The translations under genes were made by a program, and so were the position numbers. DNA of 64,000 nucleotides from the NCBI RefSeq assembly GCF_000174355.1, contig NZ_ACIS01000011.1, positions 1-64,000 of the forward strand, written 5' to 3'. The notes under the pieces are model-generated. The model made no database searches and had not been told where the DNA came from. It worked only from the letters and a program-made list of their open reading frames with translations. The DNA is from Pseudogulbenkiania ferrooxidans 2002 (GTDB lineage: Bacteria; Pseudomonadota; Gammaproteobacteria; Burkholderiales; Chromobacteriaceae). This document shows, one piece after another, positions 1 through 7,212 of the stretch (its first letter is position 1; each line of letters opens with the position of its first letter).

Positions 1-572
1 CAGGCCAACCCTTCTTCGTGCAGCAGGCGCACGAGGAAGTCGTAGTCGCTCTCGCGGTATTGCAGGCAGTAACTGCGGGAGGGCAATTCGCCCGCGAGCG
101 CGAAGTCGAGACACTGCACCGCCGCGAACACCGGGTTGGCGGCGGCGTGTTCGGCGAACACCTGGCGCACGATGTCGGGCACCGAGAGGTCCTGGAACAC
201 CCGCGAGGTACGGCGCAGGCGCAGCAGCGCGAACGGCGGCTCGACGGTGAGCGCGTACTGGGCGAAGCCGCCGTCGCTGCCCAAGCTGTCGACAGCGCTG
301 ACCACGCCGCCGCGCACCTGCTCGGTCCCGTCCCCCCCGGCGATGCCGAGCCGCACCGGCACGCCGAGCAGCGACTTCAGTTCGAGGCCGGCGTCGGGCG
401 ACAGGCACTCGACCCGGTAGCGGTAGCTGTCGGCGACCGCCTCGTCGCCGTGCACGGCGAGTGGCAGCAGCGTCTCGCCCCAGCGCTGGCCGTCGCCCAG
501 GTGCAGGGTGAGGAGGCGCTGCTCCTGGCTGAAGGCGGCGGCGAAGCTGGCAAGGAGTGAGTGAATGGTCAT
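1..572 (-). CDS. vgrG: VgrG-type spike protein of type VI secretion (N-terminal part, cut by window edge)
   Basis: The 190 visible codons read MTIHSLLASF at the start and match the N-terminal gp27-like part of VgrG/Rhs-Vgr proteins. Seen landmarks are a Gly-Ser-Asp-Gly-Gly turn, the segment RVFQDLSVPDIVRQVF and the hallmark YRESDYDFLVRLLHEEGL just before the edge. In the family this domain forms the base of the trimeric spike that tips the Hcp tube and carries effectors. The start ATG at 572 is preceded by only weak Shine-Dalgarno sequence. The C-terminal needle and any effector domain lie outside the window, so whether this is part of a full T6SS locus or an orphan vgrG island cannot be told. 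Confidence 0.9.
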   Translation of the reverse strand, partial: MTIHSLLASFAAAFSQEQRLLTLHLGDGQRWGETLLPLAVHGDEAVADSYRYRVECLSPDAGLELKSLLGVPVRLGIAGGDGTEQVRGGVVSAVDSLGSDGGFAQYALTVEPPFALLRLRRTSRVFQDLSVPDIVRQVFAEHAAANPVFAAVQCLDFALAGELPSRSYCLQYRESDYDFLVRLLHEEGLA

Positions 573-1035
573 GAGTATCGGGTGGATGGCCGGGGTCGCC
601 TGATGGCAAGAATAGCAATTTTGAATACGGCATTTTCCGCAATATTTATGCTATTGGCAATTTCATACGGCAAGCTTGCGCGGATAGAGAAAGCGGGAAC
701 TATCCAACTCCATCTATCGGCTGGCTATGCTTTGGAGGCCATTTGTCCGCACTGGATAGCCTGACCGGAGGCATCCGACGAGCACCCGTCACCATGACGG
801 CACCCGAAAAATTGATGACAATGTTTTTTAGCGAAAGCTAGCTTGGTGCTAACGGCACCAAACCGTCCGCCTCTTCCTCCCCCGCCATCAGCTCAGCGGT
901 TTCTTCCTGAATGACCAGCAGAGAAACGGCGGGACGACACCACACACCGGCCCCGCTTTCGGGTTCAAGCCATCACAAAACCCAACAATGGCGCGGCTTG
1001 CCGGGCGGGTAATACGCCAAATCGACGGAGCCATG
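573..1035. other. Intergenic stretch, no gene supported
   Basis: This stretch holds the 5' region of vgrG and the downstream end of the binding-protein gene. Bases about 600-690 are clearly more AT-rich than the surroundings. A short plus-strand frame (561-764) exists but lacks a ribosome binding site and any recognisable family. A small inverted repeat (tagcgaaagcta) lies near 832. I see no RNA gene. Confidence 0.5.
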
Positions 1036-1057
1036 AAAAAAGCCCCCGAAGGGGCTT
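1036..1057 (-). terminator. Rho-independent terminator of the quaternary-amine binding-protein gene
   Basis: Read on the minus strand, AGCCCC-TTC-GGGGGCT is followed by a run of six T. It sits about 30 bases past the stop of the gene at 1090-1938. An almost identical terminator occurs at 6324-6342 beside a decayed copy of the same gene end. Confidence 0.9.
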
Positions 1058-1089
1058 CAAGAGAGAATATTTACCACCGGGAACGAAGC

Positions 1090-1938
1090 TTACAGCCAGC
1101 CCGCCACGCGCTTGCCGTTGGCGCCAACCCACTTCTCGGCCGCTGCCGCCGGCTTGGCGCCGTTCTCGACCTCCAGCATCACCGCGCCGATTTCCTCCGG
1201 CTTCCAGGAGAATTTCTTCAGGAAGCTCACCACTTGCGGTGCCTTGGCGTTCAGGCCGGGGTTGATCACGGTGTCGACGTGTTCTTCCTCGCCGTACACC
1301 TTCTTCGGGTCCTCCAGGAAGCGCAGCTTCCACTTGGCGAACATCCAGTGCGGAATCCAACCCGTCACCGCGATCGGCTTCTTGGCGTTGATCGAGCGCG
1401 CCAGTTCGGATGCCATGCCCGGACCGGAGCTCGGCATCAGCTTGTAGTCGAGGTTGTAGTCCTTGATCGCCAGTTCGGTCTTCTTCATCACGCCGGCGCC
1501 GGCGTCGATGCCGACGATGCGGCCCTGGAAGGCGTCCTTGTACTTGTTGAGGTCGGCCAGGCTCTTGGCCGGCACGTACTCGGGCACGATCAGGCCGATC
1601 TTGGCACCGGGGTAGTTGGGCCCGAGATCGGTGACCTTGTCCTTGAGCTGCTGGTAATAGTCACCATGCGTCACCGGCAGCCAGGCCGACAGCGTGGCGT
1701 CGAGATCGCCGCGCGCGACCCCCTGCCACATGATGCCGGCGGCGACCGGTACCAGCTCCACCGGGTAGCCCAGCTTGGTCTTGATGATGGCAGCGGCGAC
1801 CTGCGTGGTGGCCACGCTGTCGGCCCAGCCTTCGACGTAGCCGATCTTGATCAGCGGTTTGTCGGCCGCCCAACTGGCGCTGGAACAGACCAGGCCGATG
1901 GCGGCCAGCAGCTTGACACTGTTGCGAACTTGCTTCAT
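1090..1938 (-). CDS. Periplasmic choline/glycine betaine-type ABC substrate-binding protein
   Basis: 282 aa protein of the OpuAC/ProX/ChoX binding-protein family. A signal peptide spans about residues 1-24 (cleavage near SSASWA-AD). The mature part begins IKIGYVEGWADSVATT and has the Trp-rich features used by this family to cage trimethylammonium groups (MWQG, SAWLPVTHGDYY, GWIPHWMFAKW). The start at 1938 has a good GGAG site. It follows the phosphorylcholine phosphatase by 88 bases on the same strand, and that gap contains a GCGGG/CCCGC hairpin. No permease or ATPase gene is adjacent, so it must pair with a transporter encoded elsewhere. Choline versus betaine specificity cannot be settled from sequence; the phosphatase neighbour favours choline. 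Confidence 0.82.
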   Translation of the reverse strand: MKQVRNSVKLLAAIGLVCSSASWAADKPLIKIGYVEGWADSVATTQVAAAIIKTKLGYPVELVPVAAGIMWQGVARGDLDATLSAWLPVTHGDYYQQLKDKVTDLGPNYPGAKIGLIVPEYVPAKSLADLNKYKDAFQGRIVGIDAGAGVMKKTELAIKDYNLDYKLMPSSGPGMASELARSINAKKPIAVTGWIPHWMFAKWKLRFLEDPKKVYGEEEHVDTVINPGLNAKAPQVVSFLKKFSWKPEEIGAVMLEVENGAKPAAAAEKWVGANGKRVAGWL

Positions 1939-2026
1939 GCCAACTCCTCTACATGGATAAAAGATGGGAATAGTCCCGTTCTGCTGCTTTACGTGCTACT
2001 GCGGGTGGTCCCGCTTATCGTTTGAT

Positions 2027-3082
2027 TTATTGGATGTCTTCCGGCTTCACCACCAGCCAGTTCTTGTCGGCGGTGACCGTCTGGCCCAGCGAAGCTTGGC
2101 GCTTGGCCGATTCTTCCCACCACGACTGCATGGCTGGCATGTACTTGGCCTTGCGATTGACCCATACCCGTACCCCGCCCTTCTCGACGTCGGTACTGTT
2201 GAGCAGCATGTAGCCGTCGGAGATCGGGGTGTCGCCCCCCACCAGCACCGGCTTCTTCCACTGGTCGATCCAGCCGACGATGGAGCCCAGTTTGCCTTCG
2301 TACCAGGTCATCGGGTTCATCAGGTAGGGGGTCAGCTCCAGGTCGAGGTTGCGCGCCGGGTCGTACTTGCCCTTCTTGATCTGCAGCCGCGAGCTGGTCA
2401 GCTCGCCGCTCGTCCGATCCTTGAGCAGCATGTTGACGCCGATGACGTTCTGCGGCTTGACGTTGTAGCCGTACTTGGGGTCGCTGACGACCATGCGTGC
2501 CAGCTCCTCGCCGGCGGCGGACATGACGTAGACCTCGATGCCGTTTTCCTGCAGGCGGTTGTAGAGCTCCTGCATACCAGTGTAGGGACGCGGGCGGTTA
2601 ACCGTGCCCTCCACCACTTTGTCGCCGCTGTAGTACTTGATCGGGATCGGCTTGTCGTAGGCCATCAGCTCGTCGACGTAGCCCTTGAGCTGTTTCAGCG
2701 TGAAGCCGGAGAACACCTGTGCCACCCACGGATAGCACACTAGGTCGTCGACCTCGCACAGCCGGTAGTAATAGCTGTTCAGGCTCTCCTTGAAGCCAGG
2801 CGTGTCCTTGAACGGCAGCAATTTGAGCGAGGGATCGAGTTTGTCGCGCGTCAGCACGCCCTTCATCTCGAGGAACGGCAGCAAGGCCTCTTCCAGGTCG
2901 TAGCGGTAACTGGTGTTGTCCATGTCGAACACCGCGTAGGCGCCCTTGTGGGCGTTGGCGGCGATCATGGTATTCAGCTTCTGGGCGACGTCGCCCGGCC
3001 AGTGCTTGAGCTCGGTGGCCTGGGCTCCGGCCGTGGCCAGCAGCAACGACAACGACAATGCAACGCGTTTCAAACGACTCAT
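2027..3082 (-). CDS. pchP: Secreted HAD-family phosphorylcholine phosphatase
   Basis: 351 aa HAD-superfamily hydrolase with a signal peptide (about 1-22, cleavage near AGAQA-TE). Motif I is VFDMDNTS at 51-58, giving the nucleophile D53 and acid D55. Motif II is the Ser in YVMSAAGEE, and the acidic motif near the end is GGDTPISDG. This layout matches the Pseudomonas PchP type, which in the periplasm removes phosphate from phosphorylcholine freed from lipids and so yields choline. The ribosome site CAGGAG lies 8 bases before ATG 3082. The gene is followed by the quaternary-amine binding protein, so the pair would make and capture choline. Substrate is inferred from family and context; another phosphomonoester is possible. 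Confidence 0.75.
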   Translation of the reverse strand: MSRLKRVALSLSLLLATAGAQATELKHWPGDVAQKLNTMIAANAHKGAYAVFDMDNTSYRYDLEEALLPFLEMKGVLTRDKLDPSLKLLPFKDTPGFKESLNSYYYRLCEVDDLVCYPWVAQVFSGFTLKQLKGYVDELMAYDKPIPIKYYSGDKVVEGTVNRPRPYTGMQELYNRLQENGIEVYVMSAAGEELARMVVSDPKYGYNVKPQNVIGVNMLLKDRTSGELTSSRLQIKKGKYDPARNLDLELTPYLMNPMTWYEGKLGSIVGWIDQWKKPVLVGGDTPISDGYMLLNSTDVEKGGVRVWVNRKAKYMPAMQSWWEESAKRQASLGQTVTADKNWLVVKPEDIQ

Positions 3083-3116
3083 CCGCTCACTCCTGTGGGT
3101 TGGACCGACACTGATG

Positions 3117-3151
3117 AAACAAAAAAACCCGGCATGCCTCGCACGCCGGGT
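3117..3151 (-). terminator. Rho-independent terminator behind a decayed gene end
   Basis: Minus strand: ACCCGGCGTG-cgagg-CATGCCGGGT followed by seven T. The only minus-strand coding trace upstream of it is the dipeptidase remnant at 3162-3390, so the terminator has outlived its gene. It now insulates pchP from transcription arriving from the right. Confidence 0.85.
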
Positions 3152-3161
3152 AACTCACGAC

Positions 3162-3390
3162 TCACTCTCCCCTTACCTTCGTGAGCACGCGCACGTCGTG
3201 CTCACCCAGCAACTTGTGCTGCCTGGCCTCGTCCCAACCGGTCTCCGACATGTACATGGGCATACCTGACTATGTGGGCTGGGCCGTCGCCGCGCATGGC
3301 GATCGCAGGCCTCGTCGAACTTTCCTTGTACTCCATGGTGCCGAACCCTGTTCCAGCCCAGCGGCATTGTGACGACCTGTTCTTGTTAGT
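3162..3390 (-). pseudogene. Decayed C-terminal end of a second membrane-dipeptidase gene
   Basis: A minus-strand frame ending at 3162 reads ETGWDEARQHKLLGEHDVRV and closely parallels the C-terminus of the intact dipeptidase at 5231-6199 (KAGWGERKIQKVLGENWLRV), including the same short tail after it. Upstream, in other frames, pieces such as GFGT and VQGKFDEACDRHARRR can be matched to the intact segments GFGTDFTQGYDKGF and HDKGRYRR. The similarity is therefore spread over several frames, as expected for a frameshifted relic. An open frame of 33 codons (start 3263) survives but is preceded by a stop. It could be expressed as a small protein, but the parallel with the dipeptidase makes a relic more likely. 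Confidence 0.55.
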
Positions 3391-3446
3391 GAACGACATG
3401 GTGAAGATGGTCCGGCACGCAGCGCCGCAGTATCTATACTGACTCC

Positions 3447-3475
3447 GCCTGCTGCGATGTGAGCGCGCAGCAGGC
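3447..3475. promoter_or_regulatory. Perfect 10-bp inverted repeat in the leader of the peroxiredoxin gene
   Basis: gcctgctgcg and cgcagcaggc are separated by 9 bases, about 55 bases before the peroxiredoxin start. It could be an operator dyad or a 5' UTR hairpin. There is no T-run, so it is not a terminator. No known regulator consensus was recognised. Confidence 0.4.
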
Positions 3476-3530
3476 ATCCGCCCGCGGCCGCTTCGGCGGC
3501 GCCAGCCCGACGTACACAAGGAGGAAGATC

Positions 3531-4184
3531 ATGGCAATCCGCATTGGCGATGAAGCGCCCGATTTCACTGCCGACACCACCGAAGGCACCATCCACTTTC
3601 ACGAATGGATCGGCGACAGTTGGGCCATCCTGTTCTCGCACCCGAAAGACTTCACCCCGGTCTGCACCACCGAACTGGGCTATATGGCCAAGCTCAAACC
3701 GGAATTCGACAAACGCCACACCAAGATCATCGGCCTCTCGATCGACCCGGTCAGCGACCACAAGGCCTGGGTCGGCGACATCGCCGAGACCCAGGGCCAC
3801 CCCGTCAACTACCCCATGATCGGCGACGCCGACCTGAACGTGGCCAAGCTCTACGACATGATCCATCCCAACGCCAGCCCCGGGCCGCGCACCGCCGTCG
3901 ACAACGCCACGGTGCGCTCGGTGTTCCTGATCGGCCCGGACAAGAAGGTGAAGGCGATGCTGGTCTACCCGATGAGCGCCGGGCGCAACTTCGACGAAGT
4001 GCTGCGCCTGCTCGACGCGCTGCAGCTCAACGCCAAGCACACCGTCGCCACGCCGGTGAACTGGCGCCCAGGCGACGACGTGATCATCCCGACCTCGGTA
4101 TCGGATGAGGAGGCGCAGAAGAAATACCCAGAGGGCTACAAGACGCTGAAGCCCTACCTGCGCATGGTGGCGCAGCCGAAGTAG
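3531..4184 (+). CDS. 1-Cys peroxiredoxin (Prx6/AhpC-TSA type)
   Basis: 217 aa thioredoxin-fold peroxidase of the Prx6 class. The peroxidatic cysteine is C45 in FTPVCTTELG. The family-typical long C-terminal extension is present (GRNFDEVLRLLDALQLN, then NWRPGDDVIIPTSVSDEEA). No resolving cysteine near the C-terminus is seen, so it should need an external thiol. The frame is open further upstream, but MAIRIGDEAPDF at 3531 follows AAGGAGG with ideal spacing and matches family length. It is a monocistronic plus-strand gene inside the choline block. Its natural role there may be to reduce peroxide from sarcosine oxidation, which is inference from position. Confidence 0.93.
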   Translation: MAIRIGDEAPDFTADTTEGTIHFHEWIGDSWAILFSHPKDFTPVCTTELGYMAKLKPEFDKRHTKIIGLSIDPVSDHKAWVGDIAETQGHPVNYPMIGDADLNVAKLYDMIHPNASPGPRTAVDNATVRSVFLIGPDKKVKAMLVYPMSAGRNFDEVLRLLDALQLNAKHTVATPVNWRPGDDVIIPTSVSDEEAQKKYPEGYKTLKPYLRMVAQPK

Positions 4185-4477
4185 ACCTTGATGCTCCGCG
4201 CGCCAGGGTCGCCGCAGGCAGCCCTGGCATATCCCTCTTCCGTTGTCGGGCAGCGGCTGGCCGCTGCTCGGCGCGATGTGTCGGCATGGGGAGTTGACGT
4301 GCCGGTGGCCGTGCTACAGCCGTGGGTGGCGGCCGCTATCGGCGGGGAACGGAACCGGCCTTCCGCGTCATCACGAAAAGAAACTTAACAAAATGAAGGA
4401 ATTCATTAACAGTTTCGAATAACCCCTTGGCTACCATCAAGGTCCCTTTGAAAACCCGTCAGGGAAAAGGAGCCTTA

Positions 4478-4996
4478 ATGAAATACCATCCGATTCGTTC
4501 CCACCTCGTTGGTGCCCTGCTTCTCGCAGTGAGCAGTTCCGCCGCTCTGGCACTGGATATCAATGCCGCCAGCTCTGTTGAGCTGGTGCAAGCCGGCTTC
4601 AGCAAGACGCAGGCCGAAAGAATCGTGGCTTACCACAAGGCGCATGGCGATTTCCGGTCGTCGTCCGATTTACTCAAGGTCAAGGGTGTCACCAAGGCGA
4701 CACTTCAGAAAGTGAACGACAAGCTCAATAGCGACGCCAGTGCGGCGGTTCGTGCCGAAGGCGCGGCCACGGCAGCGGGTCAAGCCCCCGCGGGCAAGAC
4801 CGGCGCCGCGGGGGCCGGTAGCGCCTCTGCTGATCAGCGTCCGATGGAAACCTCCAGTGGCGCCAATGCCGGCGCTGGAGTTGGAGCTGGGGCCGGTGTC
4901 GGCGTAGGGGTTGGTGTCGGTGTTGGAGCCGGCAGCAGCGGCGGAGCCGCAGGCGTCAAAACCCAGGGTGGCGTTGGCATCGGTATCGGCCAGTAA
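4478..4996 (+). CDS. ComEA-like helix-hairpin-helix protein with Gly/Val/Ala-rich tail
   Basis: 172 aa exported protein. A signal peptide spans 1-24 (VSSSAALA-LD). A ComEA-type helix-hairpin-helix domain covers about 25-78 (LDINAASSVELVQAGFSKTQ, then a second hairpin SSDLLKVKGVTKATLQKV). Family members bind double-stranded DNA in the periplasm during natural transformation. The last ~85 residues are low complexity, ending in alternating Gly with Val or Ala (about 135-172) and finishing GVGIGIGQ. Such a tail is not part of ordinary short ComEA proteins. ATG 4478 has AAGGAG seven bases upstream. No other competence gene is nearby. Function as a DNA receptor is likely for the domain but untested for this architecture. 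Confidence 0.75.
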   Translation: MKYHPIRSHLVGALLLAVSSSAALALDINAASSVELVQAGFSKTQAERIVAYHKAHGDFRSSSDLLKVKGVTKATLQKVNDKLNSDASAAVRAEGAATAAGQAPAGKTGAAGAGSASADQRPMETSSGANAGAGVGAGAGVGVGVGVGVGAGSSGGAAGVKTQGGVGIGIGQ

Positions 4997-5163
4997 CCCC
5001 ATCCCCGGCTCTGGGGCGCACTGAGATCAGTGCCTCGCCCTTGACCCGGATACAGCTCGGTCAGGCCCTTGGGCATGGCCGGGCTTTTTAACGCCAGCGC
5101 GGAGCCTGTTGCTGGCTGGTTCTTCCGCCCGCATTGGCCCCGACATTTCACGACCAGCCGCAG

Positions 5164-5205
5164 CAAAAACGGCGTGGGAGCGACATCCGTCGCCACCCAC
5201 GCCGT
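5164..5205 (-). terminator. Rho-independent terminator of the dipeptidase gene
   Basis: Minus strand: ACGGCGTGGG pairs with CCCACGCCGT, with an inner GCGAC/GTCGC stem, and is followed by five T. It lies 25 bases beyond the dipeptidase stop. Confidence 0.88.
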
Positions 5206-5230
5206 TCTTCTTGCGTGACCGGAACCGGGG

Positions 5231-6199
<969 letters not shown>

Positions 6200-6252
6200 T
6201 TTTTCTCCTCGCGGGCACCTCACCCGCCTTGAGAAATGGTGCACGAGGCGGT

Positions 6253-6264
6253 TTCGGCCAACCT
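6253..6264 (+). repeat. Dispersed intergenic 12-mer TTCGGCCAACCT, copy 1
   Basis: Exact copy of a 12-mer found five times in the window, always between genes. This copy lies between the dipeptidase and soxG. Confidence 0.6.
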
Positions 6265-6323
6265 CGGCAGCAGCGACCGGTTTTTGCCGCAGACCGACAT
6301 GGCATGGCGCGACAAGAGAAATG

Positions 6324-6342
6324 AAAAAGCCCCCGAAGGGGC
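6324..6342 (-). terminator. Rho-independent terminator left by a decayed binding-protein gene, now downstream of soxG
   Basis: Minus strand: GCCCC-TTC-GGGGGC followed by five T. The sequence is nearly identical to the terminator at 1036-1057. It is the first terminator after soxG, so it probably ends the sox transcript today. Confidence 0.85.
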
Positions 6343-6356
6343 ATGAAGGGATGGTA

Positions 6357-6440
6357 ATAACCACCGGGAACAAAACGTTACGGCCAGCCGGCCACTTCTC
6401 GGCCGTCATCACCAGCTTAGAGTCGCCGACAAAACCCAGT
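6357..6440 (-). pseudogene. Decayed 3' end of a second quaternary-amine binding-protein gene
   Basis: The minus strand reads GGCCGAGAAGTGG, then GGCTGG, then TTCCCGGTGGT and the terminator. This is the same order as the end of the intact gene at 1090-1938 (translated AAEKW ... AGWL, stop, leader to terminator). About 25 bases that encode VGANGKRV in the intact gene are missing, and the original stop is lost. Only the last few dozen codons can be recognised. The low but real upstream resemblance (V-D-K-AEKW pattern) suggests a paralogue, not a very recent copy. Confidence 0.7.
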
Positions 6441-6537
6441 GCAACGGTCTTGGCTAGGCGCGCGGCCGCAGACAGTACACGTAGTACGGCTAGGCCGCGC
6501 AACAACGCCAAGAGGGTTTTGTTAGCGACTCAAAAGG

Positions 6538-7212
6538 TCAGGCCGCCACCGGGCGCTTGCTTGGACTGCCCGCATCGACCAGCCGCAGGAACGGGCTCTT
6601 GCCGGCCGAGGGCAGCTTGGCCACGGCGAAGCGGTACGGTATCGCCGCCTTGGTGATCAGCAGCCACAGGTAGTCGGCGAAACTGCGGCGGATCACCAGG
6701 AACACGCCGTCACCGTCCACCCGGCACACCAGTCCGCCGGCCTTGCCCAGCACCGTGCTGGCCGCGTCGCCCGCCTCGATCGATTCGAAGTCGTACACGC
6801 CGAGGTGGCGCAGCAGCGTGACGTGCTCGACGCCGGACAGGTAGACCGTGGTCAGGCCACCGCTGTTGTCCACCGCCTGGGCGAACAGCCCGTCGAAGTG
6901 CTTGCCGCAGGCCGCCAGCAGCGCCGGCACGGCAGCGCGGGCGGTGATCAGCAGGCATTCGTCCGGCGATTGCCAGATCAGCACGCCGGCCTCACCGCTG
7001 CTGAAGCGGCTGGCGGCGGGCACCGCCAGGCCGGTGGCCTGGCTGATGGCCTGGGCCACGGCAGCGTCGGAGAGGTCGCCGCGCAACACGATGTAGCCCA
7101 AGAGCGGCAGTTCGTTGGCGCGCACCTTTTGGCTGGCGTCGGCCGGTACCGTCAGCGCCGGCAGGTTGAAGTTGACCAGCGGCGATTGCAGGTAGGGTTG
7201 GAAGTTAGGCAT
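6538..7212 (-). CDS. soxG: Sarcosine oxidase gamma subunit
   Basis: 224 aa SoxG-family protein, the smallest catalytic-complex partner with a GcvT-like fold that helps shape the folate cavity. Seen are IWQSPDECLLIT, a mid-protein NSGGLTTVYLSGVEH, and the C-terminal segment FLVIRRSFADYLWLLITKAA, all typical of SoxG. ATG 7212 lies inside the end of soxA (8-base overlap ATGCCTAA), so it is translationally coupled and is the last gene of soxB-D-A-G. A second, shorter soxG occurs at 62926-63519; the two are clearly divergent, so they are not a recent duplication. Confidence 0.92.
   Translation of the reverse strand: MPNFQPYLQSPLVNFNLPALTVPADASQKVRANELPLLGYIVLRGDLSDAAVAQAISQATGLAVPAASRFSSGEAGVLIWQSPDECLLITARAAVPALLAACGKHFDGLFAQAVDNSGGLTTVYLSGVEHVTLLRHLGVYDFESIEAGDAASTVLGKAGGLVCRVDGDGVFLVIRRSFADYLWLLITKAAIPYRFAVAKLPSAGKSPFLRLVDAGSPSKRPVAA

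Noticed and set aside
561-764. Plus-strand 67-codon frame in the AT-rich gap next to vgrG
   Set aside because: No ribosome site, overlaps the vgrG start, and no recognisable family.
4834-5196. Minus-strand frame opposite the comEA-like gene
   Set aside because: Its Pro/Thr repeats are only the reverse of the Gly/Val repeats of the real gene.
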